The notes under the pieces: model-generated
Told to the model about the DNA's origin: nothing
Databases searched by the model: none
What the model saw: only the letters and a program-made list of their open reading frames with translations
Source of the DNA: an uncultured Clostridia bacterium
Lineage (GTDB): Bacteria; Bacillota; Clostridia; Christensenellales; Borkfalkiaceae
Assembly: GCA_934271735.1 (NCBI GenBank)
Contig: CAKQSB010000001.1
Span: 62,001-126,000, forward strand
DNA: 64,000 nt
Reading direction: 5' to 3'
Part shown: one piece after another, positions 22,391 to 30,769 of the stretch
How the letters are laid out: each line of letters starts with the position of its first letter
Numbering within the stretch: the first letter of the stretch is position 1
Program-made: the position numbers and the translations under genes

Positions 22391-24649
22391 ATGAAATACG
22401 AACAATGGAAAGGCTTCGAAAAAGGCAAATGGTGCGAAGACGAAATAGACGTAAGAGACTTTATTCAACGCAACTACACCCCTTACGAGGGCGACGATAA
22501 ATTCCTCGCTCCCGCAACGGAAGCAACCAAAAAACTCTGGAAAGAAATTTGCGATTTATCCGAAAAGGAAAGAAAAAACGGCGGCGTTTTAGACGCGGAC
22601 ACCGAAATTGTTTCCTCGGTAAACAGCCATGAGGCGGGTTATATCGACAAGCCGCTCGAAAAAATCGTCGGACTTCAGACGGACAAGCCCTTTAAGCGCG
22701 CTCTGCACGTTTCGGGCGGACTTCGTATGGCGGCTCAGGCGCTCGAAGTTTACGGATATAAAATCGACGACAAAGTTCAGGATTATTTTAAAAAATACCG
22801 CAAAACGCATAACGACGGCGTGTTCGACGTGTACACCCCCGAAATGCGTCACGCGCGCACCGCTCATATTTTAACGGGTCTCCCCGACGCTTACGGAAGA
22901 GGTCGTATCGTCGGCGATTACAGAAGGGTCGCGCTTTACGGCGTAGACTATCTGATCGCGAAAAAAAATGCCGATAAACGACTTATAGACGGGGATATGA
23001 CCCCCGATAAGGTTCGCGACAGAGAGGAAATCGCCGAGCAGATTAAAGCTTTGCAGGCTCTGAAAGCAATGGCTTTGAAGTACGGCTTCGATATTTCCCG
23101 TCCCGCCGCGAACGCGCGTGAGGCCGTTCAGTGGCTTTACTTCGGATACCTCGGCGCGGTTAAAGATCAGAACGGCGCGGCGATGAGTATCGGAAGAAAC
23201 ACGACGTTCCTCGATATTTATATCGAAAGAGACCTTAAAAACGGCGCGATAACCGAAGAAGAAGCTCAGGAGCTTATCGACCATTTCGTTATGAAACTAC
23301 GCATAGTCAAATTTATGCGTACCAAAGAATATAACGAACTTTTCTCGGGCGACCCGACATGGGTTACGGAATCGATAGGCGGTATGGGAACGGACGGCAG
23401 AACGCTCGTTACGAAAACGAGTATGCGTATGCTCCACACCCTCGTGAACTTAGGACCTGCGCCCGAACCGAATCTCACCGTTTTATGGAGCGAAAGACTC
23501 CCCGAGAATTTCAAAAAATTCTGCGCGGACATCTCGCTTAAAACCTCGGCGATTCAATACGAAAACGACGACCTTATGCGCCCCGAAATGGGCGACGATT
23601 ACTGCATCGCCTGCTGTGTGAGCAGTATGCGCGTGGGCAAAGATATGCAGTTTTTCGGCGCGAGAGCGAACATTGCGAAGTGCCTGTTGTACGCAATAAA
23701 CGGCGGAAAGGACGAGCTTATGCTCGACAAGGAAACGGGAAAACCGTTGCAGGTTTCGCCCGAGTTCGCGCCCATTACGGGCGACGGACCGCTCGACTAC
23801 GCGGAAGTAATCAAAAAATACGACAATATGATGGACTGGCTCGCGGGACTTTACGTAAACACTCTTAACCTTATCCATTATATGCACGACAGATATTCCT
23901 ACGAAGCTCTCGAAATGTCTCTTCACGACACCAAGGTGAGAAGATTTTTCGCAACGGGCATTGCGGGACTTTCCTGCGCGGTGGATTCTCTTTCCGCGAT
24001 AAAGTACGCAAAAGTTTACCCGATAAGAGACGACAACGGACTTGTTACCGATTACCGCATCGAGGGAGATTTCCCCAAATACGGCAACAACGATGACCGC
24101 GCGGACGAAATCGCCGTCCGGCTCGTGAAAACGTTTATGAACAAAATCGGCAGTCATTACACTTACCGCGATTCCGTACCTACGATGTCCATTTTAACGA
24201 TAACTTCGAACGTCGTTTACGGCAAAAAGACAGGCAACACCCCCGACGGAAGACGTTCCGGCATGCCGCTTGCTCCGGGAGCGAACCCGATGCACGGCAG
24301 AGACACGCACGGCGCACTTGCTTCTTTGGAATCGGTCGCTAAAATCCCTTACGAATATGCCCGCGACGGAATTTCCAACACGTTCAGCGCGACCCCGTCT
24401 TCTCTCGGCGCGACAAACGAAGAAAGAATAGAAAATCTCACCGATATGATAGACGGTTACACGCGTTCGGGCGGATATCATCTGAACGTGAACGTGTTCA
24501 ACCGCGAAATGCTTTTGGACGCTCAGGCTCACCCCGAAAAATATCCGCAGCTCACGATAAGAGTAAGCGGCTATGCGGTGAATTTCAACAAGCTGAGCAA
24601 AGAACAGCAGGATGAAGTAATTTCCAGAACCATTCACGAAAGAATGTGA
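22391..24649 (+). CDS. pflB: Pyruvate formate-lyase (formate acetyltransferase)
   Basis: Cleaves pyruvate with CoA into acetyl-CoA and formate. The 752-residue protein has the catalytic cysteines in the YCIACCVSSMRVGK segment (about residue 407) and the glycyl radical motif in RVSGYAVNFNKLS near residue 726. Both lie in their expected places and length matches the family. AAAAAGGAAAAG precedes the ATG. It follows its activase and ends before a strong terminator. The presence of Pfl supports fermentative, anaerobic growth. Confidence 0.97.
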   Translation: MKYEQWKGFEKGKWCEDEIDVRDFIQRNYTPYEGDDKFLAPATEATKKLWKEICDLSEKERKNGGVLDADTEIVSSVNSHEAGYIDKPLEKIVGLQTDKPFKRALHVSGGLRMAAQALEVYGYKIDDKVQDYFKKYRKTHNDGVFDVYTPEMRHARTAHILTGLPDAYGRGRIVGDYRRVALYGVDYLIAKKNADKRLIDGDMTPDKVRDREEIAEQIKALQALKAMALKYGFDISRPAANAREAVQWLYFGYLGAVKDQNGAAMSIGRNTTFLDIYIERDLKNGAITEEEAQELIDHFVMKLRIVKFMRTKEYNELFSGDPTWVTESIGGMGTDGRTLVTKTSMRMLHTLVNLGPAPEPNLTVLWSERLPENFKKFCADISLKTSAIQYENDDLMRPEMGDDYCIACCVSSMRVGKDMQFFGARANIAKCLLYAINGGKDELMLDKETGKPLQVSPEFAPITGDGPLDYAEVIKKYDNMMDWLAGLYVNTLNLIHYMHDRYSYEALEMSLHDTKVRRFFATGIAGLSCAVDSLSAIKYAKVYPIRDDNGLVTDYRIEGDFPKYGNNDDRADEIAVRLVKTFMNKIGSHYTYRDSVPTMSILTITSNVVYGKKTGNTPDGRRSGMPLAPGANPMHGRDTHGALASLESVAKIPYEYARDGISNTFSATPSSLGATNEERIENLTDMIDGYTRSGGYHLNVNVFNREMLLDAQAHPEKYPQLTIRVSGYAVNFNKLSKEQQDEVISRTIHERM

Positions 24650-24690
24650 TAAAATTAAGCACCCCCCGAAAGCGGAAAAACGATATTTTT

Positions 24691-24721
24691 AAAGCCCTCT
24701 TAAAAAAGAGGGCTTTTCGTT
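24691..24721. terminator. Terminator between pflB and ohyA
   Basis: AAGCCCTCTT and AAGAGGGCTT form a perfect stem with T-rich ends on both strands. It can stop both pflB and the convergent oleate hydratase transcript. Confidence 0.85.
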
Positions 24722-24746
24722 TGAAAATGATTTTTCGATCTTATCT

Positions 24747-26531
24747 TTAAATTATTCCGCTTTCTTTCGCGAGTTTTTCCGCGTCCGTGCCTTTGATTTT
24801 TTCTGTTACTTCTTTCAAAAGCATCTTTTCTTTAAGCGAAAGCTTCATACTCGAAACAGGCTGTTTGTCAAGCGCGTAATACACAGCTCTCAAAAGTTCG
24901 CGGACGTCGTACACGCTGCCCCAGACTTCGGGAACCGCCCTGTCGATATCGAGAAGAGTGTAAACCGATTCCATACCCGTTCTCATCGAATATTCGATAG
25001 TGAAGATCGTATCTCTCGGGGTTTCGGCGAACTGACCTATGAACGCGAAGTTTACAGCTCCCTCGGGAACGACCTTAGGTCTGTCGGAATTCTTTCTCGG
25101 ACGGAAGAACGCATTTATGAACGGCATATAGCAAGTCGTGGTGTTGGCTTTAGTCTTGGCGTATTCGTCGATTTTCTCGATCGGCAAGCCTATATGGTAA
25201 AGCCATTCCTTGCAGACCTCCTCGCCCGTACATTCGCGCATCGGCTTTTTGACGTAATTACCCGGTTTATCGGTGTTAAGCGAATAAAGCCAGATAAGAA
25301 CGGAGTTTTTGTCCTGAGATTTAAACTGCGGCTGACGGTTTATCGTCCAGGAAAGATACCAGTTGTCCACACTGTCCTTAACGGTTACGATGCCGCCCGT
25401 GGTAACTCTGCCCGCTCTCGGGTCGCGGCGGCAGATTTTCTCGATATATTCGATAATTTCGTCGTTCGAAGTCTCTACGGTCGCGCTCATCCAGTTGGTT
25501 TCGTCGGGGTGATCGCAGTAGTTGGAGGGATTACCGAAAGACGGGTCTTGCAAAGCGATGTTCTTCCACAAATCCCACGATTCGCCGCCGCCTTTTCTTA
25601 TCTTGGAAAGGTCGGGCGCGTGATTCTGATCGCCGTAGCAACTCGTATCGGTGCAACAACCGTTGGTTATGAACACAAGGTCGCTTTCGAGAAGGTCGAT
25701 AGAACCCTTTTCGCCGTTTTTAACGTATTCGATTTTCTTAGCGACTTTCTTCTTGCCGTTTATTTCGAAAACGACGTTCTTAACGTCTATTCCGTATTCC
25801 ACCTTAACGCCTCTGTCTTCAAGGTATTTTTGCAAAGGCTGAATAAGGCTTTCGTACTGATTGTATTTGGTGAAACGAAGCGCCGAGAAATCGGGAAGAC
25901 CATCGATATGGTGAACGTATCTCTGAAGATATCTCTTCATTTCGAGCGCGGAATCCCACGAGTGGAACGCGAACATCGTCTGCCAGTAAAGCCAGAAATT
26001 GCTCTTCCAGAAGTTATCGTCGAAATAATCGCTTATCTTCTTGTCTTCGAGTTCTTCCTCGGGAGTCATAAACAGCTTGCTTATCTGCATAGCCGCCTCT
26101 TTGTTAAGCCCGAATTTGTTGTCGGTATGCGCGTTTTCGCCGCGGTTCACCGTCGCTCTGCAAAGCGAATAGTTCGGGTCGGCTTTGTTAAGCCTGTAAT
26201 ATTCGTCGAGAACGGAAAGTCCGGGATTTTCAAGCGACGGAACGTCTCTGAACATTTCCCACATAACTTCGAAATGGTTATCCATTTCTCTGCCGCCTCT
26301 CATATAGTAACCGCTTCTCGGAACTGCTCTTCCGTCGCACGAACCGCCCGCGATATCGAGTTTTTCGAGAAGGTGAATATGTTCGCCCTTCATCTGCCCG
26401 TCTCTCACGAGGAAGAACGCCGCGGAGAGTCCCGCAAGACCCGTTCCGATAATATAAGCCGATTTACCGTCTACGCCCTCGGGTTTGACGGGATGAGCGA
26501 AAGCTTCGTAATTGCCTGATCCGTAATACAT
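24747..26531 (-). CDS. ohyA: Oleate hydratase
   Basis: FAD-dependent enzyme that hydrates the cis-9 double bond of oleic acid to 10-hydroxystearate, a detoxification of host or diet unsaturated fatty acids. The 594-residue protein begins MYYGSGNYEAFAHPVKPEG, the typical start, has the FAD motif IIGTGLAGLSAAFF, and continues with the GGREMDNHFEVMW and TMFAFHSWDSALEMKRYL segments of the family. A TetR gene lies behind it and two candidate operators surround its promoter. Whole-length, no broken motif. Confidence 0.92.
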   Translation of the reverse strand: MYYGSGNYEAFAHPVKPEGVDGKSAYIIGTGLAGLSAAFFLVRDGQMKGEHIHLLEKLDIAGGSCDGRAVPRSGYYMRGGREMDNHFEVMWEMFRDVPSLENPGLSVLDEYYRLNKADPNYSLCRATVNRGENAHTDNKFGLNKEAAMQISKLFMTPEEELEDKKISDYFDDNFWKSNFWLYWQTMFAFHSWDSALEMKRYLQRYVHHIDGLPDFSALRFTKYNQYESLIQPLQKYLEDRGVKVEYGIDVKNVVFEINGKKKVAKKIEYVKNGEKGSIDLLESDLVFITNGCCTDTSCYGDQNHAPDLSKIRKGGGESWDLWKNIALQDPSFGNPSNYCDHPDETNWMSATVETSNDEIIEYIEKICRRDPRAGRVTTGGIVTVKDSVDNWYLSWTINRQPQFKSQDKNSVLIWLYSLNTDKPGNYVKKPMRECTGEEVCKEWLYHIGLPIEKIDEYAKTKANTTTCYMPFINAFFRPRKNSDRPKVVPEGAVNFAFIGQFAETPRDTIFTIEYSMRTGMESVYTLLDIDRAVPEVWGSVYDVRELLRAVYYALDKQPVSSMKLSLKEKMLLKEVTEKIKGTDAEKLAKESGII

Positions 26532-26574
26532 AATTTTTTACCTCCGAATTTGTCGTTTTTGTTTTTACGCCCAT

Positions 26575-26603
26575 ATTATAACCCGCCTTTTTTAAAATTA
26601 CAA
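26575..26603 (-). promoter_or_regulatory. Promoter of ohyA
   Basis: Minus strand TTGTAA (26598-26603), 17 bases, TATAAT (26575-26580). CGGAGG lies just upstream of the ATG. Confidence 0.65.
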
Positions 26604-26604
26604 T

Positions 26605-26626
26605 AGACAATATTTTCGCCTTGTCT
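26605..26626. promoter_or_regulatory. Candidate operator 1 for the TetR regulator
   Basis: AGACAA and TTGTCT are perfect inverse copies at 10-base spacing, one base upstream of the ohyA -35 box. Confidence 0.5.
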
Positions 26627-26662
26627 TAATTTCCGACGGCTAAATAAAATTGTAAAAAATTT

Positions 26663-26684
26663 TGACATTTTTCCGGATTTGTCT
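26663..26684. promoter_or_regulatory. Candidate operator 2 for the TetR regulator
   Basis: TGACAT and TTGTCT at the same 10-base spacing as operator 1, a weaker match sharing GACA/TGTC half-sites. Confidence 0.4.
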
Positions 26685-26685
26685 A

Positions 26686-26736
26686 AAAAGAAAAAACGCC
26701 TCGCGAAGTTTTGAAAAATCAGAACTTCGCGAGGCG
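26686..26736 (-). terminator. Terminator of the TetR gene
   Basis: CGCCTCGCGAAGTT pairs perfectly with AACTTCGCGAGGCG around a 12-base loop and is followed on the minus strand by a T-rich tail. Confidence 0.85.
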
Positions 26737-26749
26737 CGTCGATATTATA

Positions 26750-27304
26750 TTATTTGTTGAAATTATTGAAAGCGATTTCTATAGTTCCGCCGACGATTTT
26801 GCTAACCTTTTCGACAATCGCTTCGGGGCTTTCGCCCATATCATGCCGAACCCAGTCCAAAAGTACGCCGACAAACGCGTATTTATAAAAATGGGCGATA
26901 TACTCCTTATCCTCGTCCCGAACGGAAAAACCTTTCGACTTTTCGTCAACCACGTTTTTTAAAAGAGGATAAACGAGCCTGTAAAGATATTGTTCGAGCA
27001 TTTCGAGCGAAACCGAACGATAAATATTATCTATAAACACCTTGTCCTTTTTCGCCAAGGCGAACACGGCGAGAAAACCTTCCTGCCAGGTATCGTACGT
27101 TCTGTTCTCTTTTAAAACTTTTTCGGTGTCCTCTATGCAAGTCCATTCCACGAGATCGTAAATATCCTGGAAATGATAATAAAAGGTCTGACGGTTTATT
27201 CCGCAATCGTCCGCGATATCCTGCACGGTTATTTTGCTTAAGGTCTTTTCGCAAAGCAATTTTTTCAAAGAAGCCGAAATAGCTCTTTTTGTTATATCGC
27301 TCAT
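26750..27304 (-). CDS. TetR-family regulator, probable fatty-acid-responsive
   Basis: A 184-residue transcription factor with an N-terminal TetR helix-turn-helix (ITVQDIADDCGINRQTFYYHF) and a helical ligand domain ending AFVGVLLDWVRHDMGESP, like the DhaS/TetR_C_7 type. It lies upstream of ohyA, on the same strand, separated by its own terminator. The ohyA promoter region has two similar inverted repeats that could be its operators, so control of oleate hydratase is the likely role (inference). Confidence 0.8.
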   Translation of the reverse strand: MSDITKRAISASLKKLLCEKTLSKITVQDIADDCGINRQTFYYHFQDIYDLVEWTCIEDTEKVLKENRTYDTWQEGFLAVFALAKKDKVFIDNIYRSVSLEMLEQYLYRLVYPLLKNVVDEKSKGFSVRDEDKEYIAHFYKYAFVGVLLDWVRHDMGESPEAIVEKVSKIVGGTIEIAFNNFNK

Positions 27305-27350
27305 AATTTTCTCCTAAAAATCATATCGTAAATATTCTCCCGACAAATAT

Positions 27351-27379
27351 ATTATATCAAAAGCTTTATTATTAGTCAA
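27351..27379 (-). promoter_or_regulatory. Promoter of the TetR gene
   Basis: Minus strand TTGACT (27374-27379), 17 bases, TATAAT (27351-27356). A TAGGAG ribosome site precedes the ATG. Confidence 0.6.
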
Positions 27380-27401
27380 ATATATGCTTAAAACAAAGTC
27401 G

Positions 27402-27426
27402 GCCGCGAAGCGTTTCGCTTCGCGGC
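27402..27426 (-). terminator. Hairpin downstream of the DUF4097 gene
   Basis: GCCGCGAAGCG and CGCTTCGCGGC form a perfect stem with a three-base loop; the minus-strand tail GACTTTGTTTT is moderately T-rich. It ends the padR operon. Confidence 0.6.
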
Positions 27427-27464
27427 TGATTGCAAAAAAATCGCTAATTGTTTTAAAAACACGC

Positions 27465-27478
27465 CTATAAGTCGATTA
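27465..27478 (-). repeat. Copy of the dispersed 14-mer TAATCGACTTATAG
   Basis: Intergenic, near the 3' end of the DUF4097 gene. Other exact copies: 30314-30327, 38724-38737 (+, intergenic), 49638-49651 and 52649-52662 (+, inside genes of the glycan cluster). Confidence 0.8.
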
Positions 27479-27509
27479 TCCCCATATTTTAGAAATCATC
27501 GGCAAATTA

Positions 27510-28421
27510 TCAATCTATGAAGTCGACCGAAATCGAACCCGTGGTCGTGGAAACTTCGAGCTTCTTTCCGCCGTTTCCGTAAGCTTCGGTAAGGTTACTT
27601 TTGCCCGTAGTCGTGTGGCTTTTGATATCGAATTCCTTTCTGTCTCCGTGAACAACGCCTTTAACAGAACCCGTCGTGCATTTGGCGGTTATCGAGGTAG
27701 CGTTTCCGATATCGAAAGTAACGCCGCCCGTAGTGCTTTTAAGGAACACCGTTTTCGCGTCCACCGAACATTTAAGACTACCCGTCGTTACGACCGCCGA
27801 AAAATCTCCGCCGCACTTAACGTTCTCGGTCGTAATGCCGCCCGTGGTCGTTTTGACTTCGAATTTCTCCGACATTTCAACGTTGCCAAGCTTAACCGAA
27901 CCCGTCGTCGCTTCGAATTTTCCGCTTTCTGCCTTAACGTTTGCGCAACTAACGCTACCAGTGGTCGCCGTCGCTTCGATTCTCTTAAGATTTTTAAGAT
28001 CTGCGACTTCGACCTTACCCGTTTCGGTGTAAACATCGATTTCGCCCGCAAAATCACGCGGGACTCCTACGCTCATAATAAGTTTAGACGTATCGAAACC
28101 CCACCAAAAACCGAAAAACCAACTCATTTTCTCAATCGTCATAGCGATTTCGCCGTTCTCCGCGGTAAAATCGTGCTTGAGCTTACTGCCTTCGAAGTAG
28201 TCGAAAACGACTTCGTTTCCGTCGATCGCCTTAACGTCGATTTGCTCGATCGCGCACTTAACTTTAATCGTTTTGACCTCGCTCGCGTCGGCTTTTTGTT
28301 GCATTGATTCATATTTACTCATATCAGCCCCTCCCGTTGCCGTATATACAATCATTCCCGTAACGGCAAGGACGATGCCCGCCGCAAGAATCACGCATAA
28401 AATAATCACTAATTTTTTCAT
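27510..28421 (-). CDS. DUF4097-type beta-helix membrane protein
   Basis: A 303-residue protein with an N-terminal membrane helix (LVIILCVILAAGIVLAVTGM), then a right-handed beta-helix of repeated short strands with the TTGS/TTGG turn (for example EATATTGSVSCANV, KTTTGGITTENV). This is the DUF4097 putative adhesin layout. Its start overlaps the DUF1700 gene by four bases (ATGA). PadR-DUF1700-DUF4097 operons are common in Bacillota; they probably sense or modify the envelope, but the biochemical role is unknown. Confidence 0.8.
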   Translation of the reverse strand: MKKLVIILCVILAAGIVLAVTGMIVYTATGGADMSKYESMQQKADASEVKTIKVKCAIEQIDVKAIDGNEVVFDYFEGSKLKHDFTAENGEIAMTIEKMSWFFGFWWGFDTSKLIMSVGVPRDFAGEIDVYTETGKVEVADLKNLKRIEATATTGSVSCANVKAESGKFEATTGSVKLGNVEMSEKFEVKTTTGGITTENVKCGGDFSAVVTTGSLKCSVDAKTVFLKSTTGGVTFDIGNATSITAKCTTGSVKGVVHGDRKEFDIKSHTTTGKSNLTEAYGNGGKKLEVSTTTGSISVDFID

Positions 28422-29002
28422 TGTCTTACCTTTCTCCTATTAAATAAATCTTTTATCCACTTGACCGCAATAACGATAAGTTTATACACGCCGAGCGAAC
28501 AGAGACCGCCGAAAGACGCCGCGCATAATCCTCCGCCTATGCACAAAAGTCCGTAACCGACGTTCTGAAAAATCGCGTAAAATCCGTAGAAAAACGTAGC
28601 CAGTCCGCCGACAGCCGAGCCGACGCACGCGCAAACGGTTCCGACAATCACACCGACCGCCGCGCCAAATAAGCCTATCAGAATTCCGAACAGACCGCAC
28701 GCCAGTCCGAACCACAGCGGCGAACCGACGATAAGCAGAACGATCCACACCGTTTTTATTTTTCCGTCTGATTTTCTGAGCCACGATTCGCCCTCAATCG
28801 CCTCTATGCCGGCTTCCGAAAGCGTGTTTCTCGCGATCGTCTCGGGCGAACCGATTTCTTCGACAGCTTCTTCTTCAGTTTTGCCGCACTCGATGCGGTC
28901 GTCGATCATTTCGGCGTAATAATCCGATATTCTTTGCCGTTCGTATCTGTCCAAAGGCGAAAGACCTCTTTTCAGCCGCCTTAAAAATTCCTTTTTAGTC
29001 AT
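28418..29002 (-). CDS. DUF1700-family membrane protein
   Basis: A 194-residue protein with an N-terminal soluble part (KKEFLRRLKRGLSPLDRYER and EEEAVEEIGSPETIARN, the DUF1700 signature) followed by four hydrophobic segments rich in Gly (VLLIVGSPLWFGLACGLFG). It overlaps padR by eight bases and DUF4097 by four, so translation is coupled. It has a strictly conserved place between the two in such operons and is probably the partner that presents the DUF4097 product at the membrane. Function unknown. Confidence 0.82.
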   Translation of the reverse strand: MTKKEFLRRLKRGLSPLDRYERQRISDYYAEMIDDRIECGKTEEEAVEEIGSPETIARNTLSEAGIEAIEGESWLRKSDGKIKTVWIVLLIVGSPLWFGLACGLFGILIGLFGAAVGVIVGTVCACVGSAVGGLATFFYGFYAIFQNVGYGLLCIGGGLCAASFGGLCSLGVYKLIVIAVKWIKDLFNRRKVRQ

Positions 29003-29309
29003 TACATTCTCCTTTTATATATTCGTATACCTTTACGATATCCCCGAAATCCTCGATAAATTCTTTGATTTTTTCTCTTCCGCTCGCGGTTATGGAATAG
29101 TATTTCCTGAGCCTTCCGTTATGTTCCGCGCTTCTCACCCAAACGTAACCGCCCGTCTCTAACCTACGCAAAATAGGATACAGCGTCGATTCCGAAATAT
29201 CGATATACGGCGAAATCTTTTTTATAAGCTCGTATCCGTAAGTTTCTTCGCGAAGCATCGCGGTAAGCACGCATACTTCGAGTACGCCTCTTTTAAGCTG
29301 TACGTCCAT
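28995..29309 (-). CDS. PadR-family transcriptional regulator
   Basis: A 104-residue winged-helix regulator: MDVQLKRGVLEVCVLTAML, then TYGYELIKKISPYIDISEST and LYPILRRLETGGYVWVR, the PadR DNA-binding core, ending with a dimerisation helix. The start at 29309 (MDVQLKRG) is the usual PadR start; a GTG nine codons upstream would place the ribosome site AAAGGAGG inside the gene. Its promoter spacer and -10 lie in a perfect 25-bp palindrome, so it very likely represses its own operon. Confidence 0.88.
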   Translation of the reverse strand: MDVQLKRGVLEVCVLTAMLREETYGYELIKKISPYIDISESTLYPILRRLETGGYVWVRSAEHNGRLRKYYSITASGREKIKEFIEDFGDIVKVYEYIKGECND

Positions 29310-29335
29310 ATACTTTCCAAATACCTCCTTTCGCA

Positions 29336-29360
29336 CAATACTATATCACGCATAGTATTG
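29336..29360. promoter_or_regulatory. Palindromic operator over the padR promoter
   Basis: CAATACTAT (29336-29344) and ATAGTATTG (29352-29360) are perfect inverse copies with a seven-base centre. The site covers the -10 box and most of the spacer, a classic autorepression site. Confidence 0.75.
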
Positions 29361-29368
29361 CTTGTCAA
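29340..29368 (-). promoter_or_regulatory. Promoter of the padR operon
   Basis: Minus strand TTGACA (29363-29368), 17 bases, TATAGT (29340-29345). Confidence 0.75.
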
Positions 29369-29432
29369 GTGTTTTTTTGAACTTTTTTTTAATTTTTTCA
29401 TAAGCCTTTGCCGCCGCGCATAACATTATTAT

Positions 29433-30146
29433 ATGAATATTTCCAACGAAAAAATAAAAATCGAACGGCTTATCGCCGCCGCGATTCTCGTATTTCTTTC
29501 CGCAACGTATATCGCGTGCGTTTGCGTGAGGGTTAAAGCCGCGGCTGCGCCGAGACCCGATTTCACGATTGTTATCGACGCGGGGCACGGCGGGATAGAC
29601 GGCGGCGTGGAAGGTAAAAAAAGCAAGGTTAAAGAAAGCGAGCTGAACCTCGATATTTCAAGAAAATTAAGGGATAAATTCTCCGCGGCGGGAGCAAAAG
29701 TCGTTATGACGAGAAAGACGGAAGCGGGGCTTTACGGAATACTTTCGAAAGGTTTTAAAAGGCGGGATATGAAAAAGAGAATGGAGATCGCCGAAAACGC
29801 GAACCCCGATATTTTCGTTTCCGTGCATCTGAATTTTTATTCTTCCCCGTCCAGGCGGGGCGCGCAGGTTTTTTATAAAATAGGGGACGAGCAAAGCAAA
29901 AAACTTGCGTTAAGCGTTCAAAGCTCGTTGAACGGGCTTTGCGGAAAGGAATATTCGCCGCTTTCGGGAGATTATTACGTCTTAAACGAATCGATTAAAA
30001 CCGCGATTTTATGCGAATGCGGATTTTTATCCAACGAAGAAGACGAGCGGCTTCTTTTATCCGACGAATACCGAAAGCAGCTTGCCGAAAAGATTTACGA
30101 AGGTATTCAATCCTACCGTTTCGGTTTAGCCGACTCGGTTAAATAA
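29433..30146 (+). CDS. cwlD: Germination-specific N-acetylmuramoyl-L-alanine amidase CwlD
   Basis: Amidase that removes peptide side chains in spore cortex so that muramic-delta-lactam can form. The 237-residue protein has an N-terminal membrane signal (LIAAAILVFLSATYIACVCV) and an Amidase_3 domain: VIDAGHGGIDGGVEG with zinc-binding His and Asp, ESELNLDISRKLRDKF with the zinc-binding Glu, VSVHLNFY, and the catalytic Glu in ILCECGFLSN. The ATG has no ribosome site and a TATTAT stretch abuts it, so the true start or promoter is uncertain. A forespore-type promoter is expected but I cannot assign one. Confidence 0.85.
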   Translation: MNISNEKIKIERLIAAAILVFLSATYIACVCVRVKAAAAPRPDFTIVIDAGHGGIDGGVEGKKSKVKESELNLDISRKLRDKFSAAGAKVVMTRKTEAGLYGILSKGFKRRDMKKRMEIAENANPDIFVSVHLNFYSSPSRRGAQVFYKIGDEQSKKLALSVQSSLNGLCGKEYSPLSGDYYVLNESIKTAILCECGFLSNEEDERLLLSDEYRKQLAEKIYEGIQSYRFGLADSVK

Positions 30147-30240
30147 TATTTAAGGCGAAACCCGATTTACAGTAAAGTCCGAAAATCCGTTAACGCAGAT
30201 AAAAACAAAACATAACATAAAAAATCACATTATAAACCCA

Positions 30241-30276
30241 AAATCGGCGGCGACAAATTTTTGTCGCCGCCGATTT
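30241..30276. terminator. Bidirectional terminator after cwlD
   Basis: AAATCGGCGGCGACAAA and TTTGTCGCCGCCGATTT form a perfect 17-bp stem with two loop bases. The following 30277-30535 holds one copy of the 14-mer TAATCGACTTATAG and only weak short frames. Confidence 0.8.
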
Positions 30277-30313
30277 ATATATTATCCGTCCATAATAATC
30301 GATTTAACTGCGT

Positions 30314-30327
30314 TAATCGACTTATAG
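30314..30327 (+). repeat. Copy of the dispersed 14-mer TAATCGACTTATAG
   Basis: Intergenic, downstream of cwlD; a partial second copy (TTAATCGA) follows 25 bases later. Confidence 0.8.
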
Positions 30328-30535
30328 CCGGGTTTTTATAAGTTAATCGAGGATGCTCAAAGTTGGACACCGAGGTTATTTCTGCCAACAAACGCCGTTT
30401 AAATCTGTTCTGAATCCGCATCTTCACACCCCCGATTTTTTTTAGCAAGTAAACCCGCAAAACAACGCTCGAAATCATCGTTTGGGGAATTTAACATTTT
30501 TATTTCGGCAAATAAGAATTATCTTTTGATTTTTG

Positions 30536-30564
30536 TTGAAAGAAAGCAGAAAAAATGGTAAAAT
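30536..30564 (+). promoter_or_regulatory. Candidate cas9 promoter
   Basis: TTGAAA (30536-30541), 17 bases, TAAAAT (30559-30564). The resulting leader of about 200 bases is antisense to the whole tracrRNA. A small palindrome GACAG/CTGTC follows at 30588-30601. Confidence 0.5.
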
Positions 30565-30631
30565 AGAAAAAATAAAACAATAATTATGACAGGCGTCTGT
30601 CTTAATATAACGATATAATAATATTATAAAA

Positions 30632-30722
30632 TAAAAAAGCTCTCCGATAAGGAGAGCGCATCGCACACTGCGACAAGTGATCAGAACAAGTTTTTATTTG
30701 AACTTGCCTTGTTATTTTGTAA
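30632..30722 (-). ncRNA. tracrRNA of the type II-A CRISPR system
   Basis: About 90 nt, transcribed opposite to cas9. The anti-repeat (30696-30722) pairs with the CRISPR repeat: 17 bp with GCCTTGTTATTTTGTAA, a GA/AAGU bulge exactly as in the Streptococcus pyogenes duplex, then six bp with GTTTGA. Downstream come a nexus-like region, a CGCA/TGCG hairpin and the terminator GCTCTCC/GGAGAGC followed by T6. It starts at a near-perfect promoter at 30727-30755. Confidence 0.9.
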
Positions 30723-30726
30723 GCAG

Positions 30727-30755
30727 ATTATAAACCGAAAAAAAATAAATGTCAA
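30727..30755 (-). promoter_or_regulatory. Promoter of tracrRNA
   Basis: Minus strand TTGACA (30750-30755), 17 bases, TATAAT (30727-30732). The expected start is near 30720, at the first anti-repeat base. The -35 box covers the upstream ATG of the cas9 frame, an argument for the later cas9 start. Confidence 0.85.
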
Positions 30756-30769
30756 GGATTTTTAACGCT

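Noticed and set aside
30275..30666. Two short minus-strand frames before cas9
   Set aside because: One contains the dispersed 14-mer, the other runs through the tracrRNA; no convincing protein pattern, although GGGGGTGTGAAG before an inner ATG is a weak ribosome site.
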